NCBI RefSeq assembly: GCF_000717245.1
Contig: NZ_JNYQ01000003.1
Location: 62,001 to 126,000 of the forward strand
Direction: 5' to 3'
Source: Kitasatospora papulosa
Lineage (GTDB): Bacteria > Actinomycetota > Actinomycetes > Streptomycetales > Streptomycetaceae
DNA length: 64,000 nt
Position numbers and translations under genes: made by a program. Each line of letters begins with the position of its first letter. Positions within the stretch are counted from its first letter, which is position 1. Below, in pieces: positions 17,976 to 25,843 of this stretch. Under the pieces are notes generated by a model. It worked only from the letters and a program-made list of their open reading frames with translations, made no database searches and was not told where the DNA came from.

Positions 17976-18009
17976 CTTCAGGTTGGCTTCAGGTTGGGGT
18001 CGCTAGCGT
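17976..18009 (+). promoter_or_regulatory. 11-bp direct repeat and leaderless promoter of dedA gene
   Basis: CTTCAGGTTGG is repeated head to tail (17976-17986, 17987-17997) over the place expected for a -35 box. TAGCGT at 18004-18009 fits a -10, and seven bases later comes ATG 18017. An 11-base period of direct repeats is the usual footprint of OmpR/PhoB-type response regulators, which often replace a -35 element. It does not match the PHO box well. Confidence 0.55.
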
Positions 18010-18016
18010 GGCCCGC

Positions 18017-18661
18017 ATGATCGACAGTGGCGCGACCCGATGGGTGACCGACCTGATGAGCACCCTCGGGGCACCGGGCGCCGGGCTGGCCATCGCGTTG
18101 GAGAACATCTTCCCGCCGCTGCCCAGCGAGGTCATCCTCCCGCTGGCGGGATTCACCGCGAGCGCCGGGGGGATGGGGCTCTACGCCGCCCTGGTGTGGA
18201 CGACCATCGGATCGGTCGTCGGAGCGCTCGCACTGTACGGCATCGGGGCCGCCCTGGGGCGCGACCGGATGGTCGCCCTCGCGACCAAGGTTCCGCTGGT
18301 GAAGGTCGCCGACATCGAGAAGACGGAGGCGTGGTTCGAACGCCATGGGACGAAAGCGGTCTTCTTCGGCCGGATGATCCCGGTGTTCCGCAGCCTGATC
18401 TCGATTCCGGCGGGCGTCGAGCGCATGCCCCTTCCCGTCTTCCTCACGCTGACCACGCTGGGTAGCGCACTGTGGAACACGGCCTTCGTCCTGGCCGGAT
18501 TCTTCCTCGGCGAGCGCTGGGAGGTGGTCTCCGAGTACGTTTCCGCCTACTCCAAGGTCGTCCTCGGGGCGGCCGCCCTCGCTCTCCTCGTCCTCGTCGG
18601 GACACGGGTCTTCCGGATGGCCGGTTCGCGGAAGGCGGGCGACCGGGCGTCCGGCCGATAG
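18017..18661 (+). CDS. DedA family membrane protein
   Basis: The 214-residue protein has the DedA/SNARE-associated layout: re-entrant segment with ENIFPPLPSEVILPLAGF, the central GAALGRDRM...KVPLVKVADIEKTEAWFERHG stretch, and FFGRMIPVFRSLISIPAGVERMPLPVF before the last membrane helices. The family is linked to lipid (undecaprenyl phosphate, phosphatidylethanolamine) translocation in the membrane. ATG 18017 is preferred to GTG 18008 because a -10 hexamer lies seven bases before it, giving a leaderless mRNA. An 11-base direct repeat just upstream suggests response-regulator control, perhaps by envelope stress. Confidence 0.87.
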   Translation: MIDSGATRWVTDLMSTLGAPGAGLAIALENIFPPLPSEVILPLAGFTASAGGMGLYAALVWTTIGSVVGALALYGIGAALGRDRMVALATKVPLVKVADIEKTEAWFERHGTKAVFFGRMIPVFRSLISIPAGVERMPLPVFLTLTTLGSALWNTAFVLAGFFLGERWEVVSEYVSAYSKVVLGAAALALLVLVGTRVFRMAGSRKAGDRASGR

Positions 18662-18749
18662 CTGTCGGCCGACGGCCGGGCGCCGCAGGAAGACGTGGCG
18701 TACGCACCGGGCGTCTGCGCCCTGGGGAGCAAGGGCCCGAGCCAGGACT

Positions 18750-18785
18750 GAGGCGGCCGCACCTCGCGCGGGTCCGGGCCGCCTC
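18750..18785. terminator. convergent stem-loop between dedA and chaplin genes
   Basis: A 9-bp perfect GC stem (18750-18758 with 18777-18785) with an 18-base GC-rich loop lies 30 bases from the chaplin stop. It may serve transcripts from both sides. Confidence 0.5.
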
Positions 18786-18815
18786 CGTCCGTACGCTCAC
18801 ACGCCTTCGGCAGTC

Positions 18816-19127
18816 CTACTTGCCGTGGTGCTTGCCCTTGGCGTCGCTGTGGTGCTCCCCCTTGCCGTCTTCGTGGGCACGGTCGAAGTCGCCGTTGGCG
18901 CAGGTGTTGCCGAAGCTCGGGTTCAGCAGACCGATGATGTTCAGCGAGTTGCCACAGACGTTGATCGGAACGTGGACAGGGACCTGGACGACGTTGCCGG
19001 AGAGGACTCCGGGCGAGCCGTGGGCAAAGCCTTCCGCACCTGCGTCAGCGCTGGCCACGCCCGCGCCGCCGAACGCCATGGCACCTGCAGCCACGGTCAT
19101 GACTACCGCACTTCCCAGCTTGAACAT
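18816..19127 (-). CDS. short chaplin with charged C-terminal tail
   Basis: The 103-residue product has a Sec signal (about 1-28) and one chaplin domain (GSPGVLSGNVVQVPVHVPINVCGNS...LNPSFGNTC) with the two conserved Cys. Short chaplins are secreted and assemble into the amyloid-like hydrophobic sheath of aerial hyphae and spores. Unlike typical short chaplins, which end soon after the domain, this one has a tail of about 25 residues rich in Asp, Glu, Lys and His (GDFDRAHEDGKGEHHSDAKGKHHGK), which could change solubility or bind metal. The start ATG at 19127 has GGAG upstream. It is a single gene. Confidence 0.9.
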   Translation of the reverse strand: MFKLGSAVVMTVAAGAMAFGGAGVASADAGAEGFAHGSPGVLSGNVVQVPVHVPINVCGNSLNIIGLLNPSFGNTCANGDFDRAHEDGKGEHHSDAKGKHHGK

Positions 19128-19288
19128 GAGGTCTCCGCAGATCGAGTGCCGTCGCTCGGACGCGACGGCTGCGTTTCACCATGCGGATTCAGCCTCGCCC
19201 AAGCCATCGACGCGCCATTCCCCGTGTCCCGTGTCGCCTGAACGGAGGGCTTCAGGGCTGGTCCGGGGTGACTGCGGGTGGTATCGGA

Positions 19289-19305
19289 ATACCCCCAGGG
19301 GGTAT
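19289..19305. promoter_or_regulatory. CsoR-like palindrome ATACCCCCAGGGGGTAT
   Basis: The 17-mer is a perfect palindrome about one central base, 55 bases before the DUF4396 start. ATACCCC...GGGGTAT is the form of operator recognised by the CsoR/RcnR/FrmR family (copper, nickel/cobalt or formaldehyde sensors). No csoR gene is in the window, so a regulator acting from elsewhere would be needed. Confidence 0.7.
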
Positions 19306-19360
19306 AACGTTCTCACTCTGTGGAAGCACGGATACGGGTCCACACTGGACAGAAGTGGGG

Positions 19361-19888
19361 ATGATGGTCATGGATCACAGCACGCACCACGCCGGTCACG
19401 CGCACGACCTCGCCACCGATCAGCACCACGCCGAACCTCATCGGCACGCGCCGAAGGCATCCTGGCCCATGGCGGCGAAGGCGACACTGCACTGCCTCAC
19501 GGGGTGCGCGATCGGTGAGATCCTCGGCATGGTCGTCGGCACCGCCCTGATGTGGGGCAACGTCGCGACCATGGTTCTGGCGATCGCGCTCGCCTTCGTG
19601 TTCGGCTATTCGTTCACATTGCTCGCCGTCCGGCGGGCGGGCCTCGACCTCAGGACTGCGATCAAGGTCGCCCTCGCTGCCGACACCGTGTCCATCGCCG
19701 TGATGGAACTCATCGACAACGGCATCATCGCCCTGGTCCCCGGCGCGATGGACGCGCAGCTGTCGGACGGGCTTTTCTGGTCGGCACTTCTGGGCAGCCT
19801 CGCCGTCGCCTTCCTCGTCACGACACCGGTGAACAAGTGGATGATCGGACGGGGCAGGGGGCACGCCGTCGTCCACGCCTACCACTGA
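19361..19888 (+). CDS. DUF4396 membrane protein with His-rich N-terminus
   Basis: The protein has about 175 residues (starts at 19361, 19364 or 19370 are all usable). The first 30 residues are very His-rich (DHSTHHAGHAHDLATDQHHAEPHRHAP), then come four to five hydrophobic segments. The first of these starts with ATLHCLTGCAIGEILGM, the DUF4396 hallmark with a Cys-x4-Cys pattern; NKWMIGRGRGHAVVH ends the domain. The His tail, the Cys/Met residues in the first helix and a CsoR-like box upstream point to a role with copper or another transition metal, for example export or membrane sequestration. No biochemical function is established for this family to my knowledge. Confidence 0.8.
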   Translation: MMVMDHSTHHAGHAHDLATDQHHAEPHRHAPKASWPMAAKATLHCLTGCAIGEILGMVVGTALMWGNVATMVLAIALAFVFGYSFTLLAVRRAGLDLRTAIKVALAADTVSIAVMELIDNGIIALVPGAMDAQLSDGLFWSALLGSLAVAFLVTTPVNKWMIGRGRGHAVVHAYH

Positions 19889-19935
19889 CCACCGCTTTCG
19901 GCCGGTCGGGCCCGGGCAGCCCGAGGCGGGCCGGT

Positions 19936-21174
19936 TCAGAGACGGATGACGACGAGGGCGATGTCGTCGGCGGCACCCCCCGCGACACCGAGACGGTCCA
20001 GCAGCGCGTCGGCCAGCCGGTTGGGGGAGAGAGAGCCTTCCTGGGTGAGGGCTGTGCTCAGGCGGGCAAGGCCGACGTCGATGTCCTCGTCGCGGCGCTC
20101 GATGAGGCCGTCGGTGTACATCACGAGCGTGTCCCCGCGGGTGTAGGGCAGCCCCGCCTGTGGACGGGGCACGTGGTGGGGGCGGGCGCCGAGCGGCGGA
20201 TCGGTCGCCTGGTCCAGCAGTTCGCAGGACCCGTCGCAGTGGCGGAGCACCGGCGGCGGGTGTCCGGCACTGCTGTACATGATCAGTTCACTGCGCGTGT
20301 CGATGAGCACCTTGACGGCGGTCGCGGCCGTCGCGCCGTCCAGGGAGCGGGCGTAGAGACCGAGCACCTCCAGAGCCTGGGCGGGACTGGGGATGGCGCG
20401 GATGACCGCGCTCAGGGCACTGCGGAGCATGCCCATGACGGCGGCGGCGTGCAGGCCGTGGCCGACGACGTCACCGACTGCGGCGGCGTAGCGGTCCGGT
20501 GGCAGGTCGACGACGTCGTACCAGTCTCCGCACACGTTCAGCGACGTCGTCGCCGGACGGTAGCGCACGGCGATGTTGTCGTCGTGCCGGTCCAGGTCGG
20601 GGACGGTGAGCATGGCTTCCTGCAGGGTGACGGCCACCTGTCGTTCGCGGGCATGGGCCGAACGCAGCTCCCGGTTCAGCCGGTAGAGCTCATCGGCGCG
20701 CGCGTACAGCTCGGCCGCCATGCCCTTCTCCCGCTCGGTGAACTCCTCGGTGAGCTGGCGTGCGTGGCGTGAATGGACGAACTCCGTTACGTTCTCGGCC
20801 CGTTGAACGATCCACTTCACCGTGCCGCCGGACCCGGTGATCGGCGTGTGGATGGAGGACCACCAGCGCTCCTCGAACCCGCCCGGCTGGTCGGGTGCGG
20901 GGATGTCGTACCTCTGCAGCACCAGAGTGTCCGGTTCCCCGGTGTCCAGAACCCGGTGCAGTGACCTCTTCATGTTCTGTTCCGCGTCACCGGGGGCCCC
21001 GGGTCGCTCAGGCAGGGCGTCGAAGAAGTACTTGCCGACCAGCTGCCCCCTGGTCTGCCGGGTGGTGTGCAGATACGCCGCGTTGACGTACGCGATCGTC
21101 AAGTCCGTGTCGAGAATCAGATACGGGCTCGGTGTGGCGTCGAAGAAAGCTCCGAAGTTGATGTCGGCCGTCAT
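19936..21174 (-). CDS. PAS-domain SpoIIE/PP2C-type serine phosphatase
   Basis: The 412-residue protein has a PAS domain (about 8-125), a charged helical linker (about 135-185) and a PPM/SpoIIE phosphatase domain (about 190-412). Metal-binding motifs are complete: CGDWYD, VGDVVGHG, YTDGLIE and DDIALVV. Proteins of this design dephosphorylate STAS anti-anti-sigma factors to release SigB/SigF-type sigma factors. ATG 21174 (MTADINF) follows GGAGAGCG. A close paralogue with the same architecture lies at 58444. No kinase domain is attached. The PAS signal is unknown. Confidence 0.88.
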   Translation of the reverse strand: MTADINFGAFFDATPSPYLILDTDLTIAYVNAAYLHTTRQTRGQLVGKYFFDALPERPGAPGDAEQNMKRSLHRVLDTGEPDTLVLQRYDIPAPDQPGGFEERWWSSIHTPITGSGGTVKWIVQRAENVTEFVHSRHARQLTEEFTEREKGMAAELYARADELYRLNRELRSAHARERQVAVTLQEAMLTVPDLDRHDDNIAVRYRPATTSLNVCGDWYDVVDLPPDRYAAAVGDVVGHGLHAAAVMGMLRSALSAVIRAIPSPAQALEVLGLYARSLDGATAATAVKVLIDTRSELIMYSSAGHPPPVLRHCDGSCELLDQATDPPLGARPHHVPRPQAGLPYTRGDTLVMYTDGLIERRDEDIDVGLARLSTALTQEGSLSPNRLADALLDRLGVAGGAADDIALVVIRL

Positions 21175-21480
21175 CACGCGCTCTCCACGGTCCGGGAGAG
21201 AGACCTCTGACCATTCCAATCTACGCGGGATCCACCGGCCGGGCTCGGGATCGGGATCGGGACGGAGTCCACGAGCTCTGGCGCCACGCCACGACGCTGC
21301 CGGGGCCTCCGAGCCCGGTGCGGCGCAGGGCGGCCTCCGCGTCACGTGCTGCATCAGCTCTCACCCGGCGAGCTCAGCCCTGCCCGCGCCCGGAATCCCG
21401 GGCGTCTCACGAGTGCGTCGGCACCAGTCCGCAGACGCCACACAGGAGCGGCGGATCCTGTGGTGCGAGGCCCACCGCCG
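21175..21480. other. intergenic region, no gene seen
   Basis: The stretch lies between two minus-strand genes and should hold the phosphatase promoter near 21175-21260, where the sequence is less GC-rich, and the end of the GNAT transcript. Frames are Arg-rich and look non-coding. Confidence 0.5.
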
Positions 21481-22281
21481 TCAGTCCTGCAGCGCGAAGA
21501 AGCGCATCGGTGAGTTCGGCTTGAATCCGATGCGCGGGTAGACGGGCGCACCGGCGGCCGTGGCATGAAGGGTGGCGCGCCGGAGGCCTGTCGCCCGCCC
21601 CCCTTCGAACAGCGCCTTCCGTGTGACCGCCTCGCCGTAGCCGCGGCGCTCCCACTCCGGGTCGGTGGCGACGAGGACGACGAACAGGCGGCCGTCCGCC
21701 TCCACGGTCGCGGCGCACGTCACCGGCTCACCGTCACGCAGACCCAGGTAGGCGTACACGCCGTCCTTCCACAGGGCGGAGCCGACGAGCCCGTCACGGC
21801 CGTCCTCCGGAGGGAAACCGTAGGCACGGGAGTTGAGGTCCGCGTAGGCGCGCAGGTGTTCGTCGGTACGCACACGGACGAACGTCAGGTCCCGGTGGGC
21901 CGGTTCGCCGATGGGCAGCAGATCCCCGGCCATCCCGGTGCCGGCGAACGCGTACTGGAGGCCGGCCCGCTCCGCGGCCGGGTCCAGAGCGACCCGCGCA
22001 GCCTCGTCGAGGAGCTCTTCGAAGACCCAGAGGAAACCGGCATGCGTCTTCGAACGCATGATGTCCGCCGCCTCGTGCAGCCGGCGTCGCGTGACCCTCG
22101 CGTCCGCGCCGACTTCGGTCAGCGTGACGCAGTTCCAGAAGGCGAACCGGCAGTCGGCCCAGCGGACGGCGAGGCCGGGCAGATCACGCACATCCGCGTT
22201 GTCATCCCGGTCGAGCACCATGGCACGCCAGACCACGGCGAGTTGCTCCATGGACTCGATCGGCTCCGCACGATCCGTCAC
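21481..22281 (-). CDS. GNAT family N-acetyltransferase
   Basis: The 266-residue protein has an N-terminal helical half of unknown role (about 1-130) and a C-terminal GNAT domain with the acetyl-CoA loop VATDPEWERRGYGEAVTRKAL and a final YPRIGFKP strand. The start is GTG 22281 with CAGGAG just upstream; nearby upstream codons in the frame are not used. The acceptor is unknown. It is a single gene. Confidence 0.82.
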   Translation of the reverse strand: MTDRAEPIESMEQLAVVWRAMVLDRDDNADVRDLPGLAVRWADCRFAFWNCVTLTEVGADARVTRRRLHEAADIMRSKTHAGFLWVFEELLDEAARVALDPAAERAGLQYAFAGTGMAGDLLPIGEPAHRDLTFVRVRTDEHLRAYADLNSRAYGFPPEDGRDGLVGSALWKDGVYAYLGLRDGEPVTCAATVEADGRLFVVLVATDPEWERRGYGEAVTRKALFEGGRATGLRRATLHATAAGAPVYPRIGFKPNSPMRFFALQD

Positions 22282-22499
22282 GACGACTCCTGAAGTTGTT
22301 CGAATGCGCGCGGAAGTGCGTTCCGCTCCGCAACCCCCCTCTGAGGCAGTGGATGCTAAGCACCCGTGTCCGAGCCCATGGAACATCTCGGCCATGTCGG
22401 TGTCCCCCGGCGTCCGGCACCTGCGGAACGGAGGCCGGGCAGGAGACGTGGTTTTGCGAGCCTCGGCCGCCGTAGGTGACCGGCCGGGAAAGCCGAGAT

Positions 22500-22532
22500 C
22501 GGCAGGCCCCGGTTCTTCGCCGGGGCCTGCCG
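22500..22532. terminator. stem-loop terminator after GH43 gene
   Basis: A perfect 13-bp stem (22500-22512 with 22520-22532) closes a 7-base loop TTCTTCG. It lies 38 bases past the stop of the minus-strand GH43 gene and before the GNAT promoter. Confidence 0.8.
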
Positions 22533-22570
22533 CTGCCGGTTGAACGTCTCCCCGTCGACAGGAGCGTCGG

Positions 22571-24058
22571 TCAGTTCGTGTAGACCTCCGCGCGGTCGAC
22601 GCTGATGAACGAGGCGCCCGACCGGTCGCCGTGCTCACCGGTGACCCGGATCCTCAGGGTGTGGCGACCGTTCGGGAGCTTGGGGCTGAGATACTGCAGC
22701 GTCTCGCCCGTACGGGGGGACCCGTAGTAGTCGAGGCGTTGTTCCGGACCGCCGTCGACACTGAGGGCCGCGATGCCGTTGCCGGTGTCACGGACGGACA
22801 ACAGGGCGATGCGGGTGCCGGTGAACGTGTACGTCGCGGTGTTGCCCGCCCTGTCGGTCCAGTGGTCATCGCTCCAGAAGCACTGGGCCGCGCATCCGGT
22901 CCCTGAGTTCCACGTGCCCGTGTAGGTGACGGTCCCGTCGCCACTCGACCGTCCGTCGTCGTTGATCCAGTAGTTGCCGGATCCGGGGTCGCCGGAGGGC
23001 ACGTTCTGAGTGGCTCCGAGCGCGAGGGGGCGACCGAAGTCGGGGCTGCCGTCCGCCTTCCACGTGAACTTCTGTGCGCGGGTGGTGCGGTTGGAGTAGG
23101 TGTAGTCGGACGTCGTTTTCGCGTGGTAGACGATCCAGTCCTCGGTGCCGTCTGGTGAGCGGAAGAAGGCGTGGTGCCCCGGCCCGTACACGCCCCGGTC
23201 ATCGGCTCGGGAGAACACCGGCCCCGGGTGCTGGGTCCAGTTGCCGGGCACGAGGGGGTCGGATCCCGACGGCAGGGACATCATCTGGATCTGGTAGTCC
23301 GGCTTGCCCGTGTCGCAGGCGGAGTACGTCATCCAGGTCCGGCCGTTCCGGTACAGGAACTCCGGCCCCTCACGGACCTCCGGGCAGCCTCCGGCGCCGT
23401 CGACGGCGACCGCGTTGCCGGAGACGGTGTAGGGGTTGGACATCGGGGCGATGTTGAGGCCGTTGTGCTGGTACTGGTTGATCCCGCTGTAGGCCAGGTA
23501 GAGGCGGCCGTTGTGCTGCAGGATCCCGGCGTCGATGGCGAAGTCGTTCGCGTGGTTGGGTGGCGCCAGCTTGGCCTTGAAGTGGTACGGGCCGGCCGGA
23601 TCGTCCCGGTCGGACTCCAGGACGTACAGGCGATGGTGGTCGTCCACGCCGTCGTCGGCCGTGTAGTAGAGGTACCAGCGGTCGCCGAACCGGTAGAACT
23701 CCGGCGCCCAGATGTTGCGGTTGCGGGAGGGATCGGAATCGGTCCAGACCGTGACCGGGTCCGAGGTGAGCAGGGTACTCAGCGAGGGCGAACGCCACAT
23801 CCGGATGCTGTCGCCCTGGGTGGCGGTCAGGTAGTACATCCCGTTCCAGTGCGTCATGAACGGGTCGGGGCCGGTGTTCAGCGGATTGCGGAACGTACCG
23901 GCTGCCGCGACCCGCGCTGCGGAACCCGATTCCGCGTCACCCGCCAACGCGGCGGGCGCACCGCTCAGCAGGCCGGTCAACAGGGCGAGGAAAGCGACCA
24001 GCACGGCGGCGCAACGGCGGACGGCCGGGCAGCTCGACGACGCACGGGAGGCGCGCAT
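22571..24058 (-). CDS. secreted glycoside hydrolase family 43 with C-terminal binding module
   Basis: The 495-residue product has a Sec signal (about 1-39), a five-bladed GH43 beta-propeller (about 50-350) and a beta-sandwich module (about 370-495) ending in SFISVDRAEVY. The catalytic set can be seen: Asp in NTGPDPFM, Asp in FAIDAGIL and Glu in VREGPEFL. The family cleaves arabinose- or xylose-containing polysaccharides (arabinofuranosidase, arabinanase, xylosidase); which one is not decided here. AAGGAG stands before the ATG. A small dyad typical of LacI-type repressors lies 54 bases upstream, so sugar induction is likely. Confidence 0.88.
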   Translation of the reverse strand: MRASRASSSCPAVRRCAAVLVAFLALLTGLLSGAPAALAGDAESGSAARVAAAGTFRNPLNTGPDPFMTHWNGMYYLTATQGDSIRMWRSPSLSTLLTSDPVTVWTDSDPSRNRNIWAPEFYRFGDRWYLYYTADDGVDDHHRLYVLESDRDDPAGPYHFKAKLAPPNHANDFAIDAGILQHNGRLYLAYSGINQYQHNGLNIAPMSNPYTVSGNAVAVDGAGGCPEVREGPEFLYRNGRTWMTYSACDTGKPDYQIQMMSLPSGSDPLVPGNWTQHPGPVFSRADDRGVYGPGHHAFFRSPDGTEDWIVYHAKTTSDYTYSNRTTRAQKFTWKADGSPDFGRPLALGATQNVPSGDPGSGNYWINDDGRSSGDGTVTYTGTWNSGTGCAAQCFWSDDHWTDRAGNTATYTFTGTRIALLSVRDTGNGIAALSVDGGPEQRLDYYGSPRTGETLQYLSPKLPNGRHTLRIRVTGEHGDRSGASFISVDRAEVYTN

Positions 24059-24111
24059 GGATGGCTCCTTAGGACGGGAGAAGCTCGTTCCAGCTGGGGG
24101 GCGCTACTCAA

Positions 24112-24125
24112 TTACAACGATGTAA
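24112..24125. promoter_or_regulatory. CG-centred palindrome upstream of GH43
   Basis: TTACAACGATGTAA has perfect TTACA/TGTAA arms around a central CG. CG-centred dyads of this size are typical of LacI-family sugar repressors. No lacI gene is adjacent, so the partner would be encoded elsewhere. Confidence 0.5.
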
Positions 24126-24287
24126 CCGCGAGGAAACCGTAGGGAAGGCTTCTGGCGGTGTCAACGGTGGGCGGTCTCCGAGACGCACTGAGGAAGGGAG
24201 GTCCCGCGCGTCGTACCCGCGTATGCCGCACGTCGTGCGCCTCGGGCGGTCGGGTGCCGATCGCGGGACGGACCGCGTTCGCACCGT

Positions 24288-24848
24288 TCAGCGAGGGGCC
24301 TCGGACATGAAATCCGCGACCAGCTCCGCCGGATTGGCCTCCGAGGTCAGCGTGAACATCGCGTCCGGGTCGAACATGTCGTACAGGATCACCGGGACGG
24401 GCCGTCCCAGCGCCTCCATGATCCGTCCGCTCCCGTGGAGGCGCCGAGCCACCCCGACGCACACCTCGTAGAACCATTCCACCAGCAGCTCGTCGCGGCC
24501 GTCCGGCTCGTCGTCGTCCTCGTACCAGAACCCCCGGGATTCCGCCTCCCGCCGGTGTGCGGCCGCGCCGGCGGGATCACGTCCGACCTCCCGCACCCCC
24601 TCCAGCCCCGTCGCGGGGAACGACGCGTAACTCCATCGCGCCTCCCAGGAGTCCGACGCGAGGGCGGCGTGCTCCGCGGCGTACGCCTCGGTGGTGTATC
24701 CGACCGCCACGTACGGGAACCTGGGGTCCTGATCGACACTGTCGATCCGGAAGGTCACCGCGTAGATCCCGTCGCCGGCCGGAAACCCTCCGACGACCTC
24801 GTCCGTGATCCGCTCCACGTGTTCCTGAAATTCCATGTGCCGCTCCAC
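24288..24848 (-). CDS. hypothetical protein, possibly DUF4303-like
   Basis: The 186-residue acidic protein begins MERHMEFQEHVERITDEVVGGFPAGDGIYAVTFRID and has a middle segment SWEARWSYASFPATG, reminiscent of DUF4303-type immunity-like proteins, but I am not certain of the match. No signal or membrane segment is present. GTG 24848 follows GGGGAGGAG; ATG 24836 with GGAG is nearly as good. It stands alone between a GH43 gene and a LysR gene. Confidence 0.6.
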   Translation of the reverse strand: MERHMEFQEHVERITDEVVGGFPAGDGIYAVTFRIDSVDQDPRFPYVAVGYTTEAYAAEHAALASDSWEARWSYASFPATGLEGVREVGRDPAGAAAHRREAESRGFWYEDDDEPDGRDELLVEWFYEVCVGVARRLHGSGRIMEALGRPVPVILYDMFDPDAMFTLTSEANPAELVADFMSEAPR

Positions 24849-24878
24849 GATCGTCTCCTCCCCTGCACTCCCGACCGC

Positions 24879-25775
24879 TCAACTCGCGGGGGTGCGCTCA
24901 TCGTTCCGGTACAGCTCGATGGCCAGGGCAACAGCGGCGTGGGTGGCGGGGTGGGCGTCCTGGCGGCGCCACATGAGGTGGACCGGCACGGGATCCGCGT
25001 CGCGCACAGGACGGTAGGTGATGCCGTCGCGGCGGTACTGAACGGCGGTGGCCTGGGGCGTCACGCCGACGCAGCGCCCGGTGGCGATGGCGGCGAGCCA
25101 GTCGTCGATGTCATGGGTGTACTCCACGACGGGCTGTGCGGTGCCGGACCACAGATTCATCGTGGTGGTGCCGGTGCGACGGTCGATGGCGAGGGTGCGG
25201 GTGGCGATCTCGTCGATACGGACGCTGCGGCGGCGGGCCCAGGGATCGTCGGATGCAAGAGCGACGACGCGCCGCTCGTGGCCGACGAGCGCGTGCGACC
25301 AGGACTTCAGATCGAGAGGAGCACGGATGACGGCGATGTCGCACAGCCCCTCGGCGAGGCCACCGGTGGGGGCGTTGTGCCGGATGAGCCGGAGCTCCGT
25401 CCCGGGGTGGCTGCGGTGCCAGCGGCGCTGGAACTCCGTGGTGTGGCGGCCGAAGGCGGACCAGGCGTGGCCGATGTGCAGCCGGGCGTGCCCGGCGGCC
25501 GCGGCGGTGACGAGTTCGTCGGCACCGGAGAGCAGGAGCCTGGCGCGGGCGAGCACCTGCACTCCCGCGGGTGTGGGCGCGACCGCCCGGCTGGTGCGGT
25601 GCAGCAGGCGGACACCGAGGATCTTCTCGAGGGCGAGCAGGTTACGGGAGACGGCGGCCTGGGAGATGCCCAGCTCGATCGCGGCATCGGTGAAGCTGCC
25701 GGCGTCCATGACGGCCGTCAGACAGCGCAGGTGCCTCAGCTCCAGTCCCGCCAAGGCTCCTCGATGCGTATCCAT
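24879..25775 (-). CDS. LysR family transcriptional regulator
   Basis: The 298-residue protein has the LysR winged helix (about 12-70, LELRHLRCLTAVMDAGSFTDAAIELGISQAAVSRNLLALEKILGVRLLHRT) and a substrate-binding domain (about 95-290). ATG 25775 gives the usual length. It faces an EamA transporter gene with 68 bases between the starts, the classical layout in which LysR activates its neighbour in response to a small molecule. Confidence 0.88.
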   Translation of the reverse strand: MDTHRGALAGLELRHLRCLTAVMDAGSFTDAAIELGISQAAVSRNLLALEKILGVRLLHRTSRAVAPTPAGVQVLARARLLLSGADELVTAAAAGHARLHIGHAWSAFGRHTTEFQRRWHRSHPGTELRLIRHNAPTGGLAEGLCDIAVIRAPLDLKSWSHALVGHERRVVALASDDPWARRRSVRIDEIATRTLAIDRRTGTTTMNLWSGTAQPVVEYTHDIDDWLAAIATGRCVGVTPQATAVQYRRDGITYRPVRDADPVPVHLMWRRQDAHPATHAAVALAIELYRNDERTPAS

Positions 25776-25802
25776 ACGCCCAGCGTATCGACAGCGCCAT
25801 TG

Positions 25803-25817
25803 ATGCATTTTGCGCAT
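25803..25817. promoter_or_regulatory. LysR-type T-N11-A dyad
   Basis: ATGC-N7-GCAT contains T-N11-A (25804 to 25816) in the short gap between the LysR and EamA starts. It is the best candidate activator site there; short dyads of this kind occur by chance, so support is modest. Confidence 0.4.
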
Positions 25818-25843
25818 GGTGCTGGATCCCGCACCGTGAGCGC

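Noticed and set aside
17976..17997. PHO box for PhoP
   Set aside because: The 11-base period fits but the unit CTTCAGGTTGG shares only about half of the GTTCACC-type consensus.
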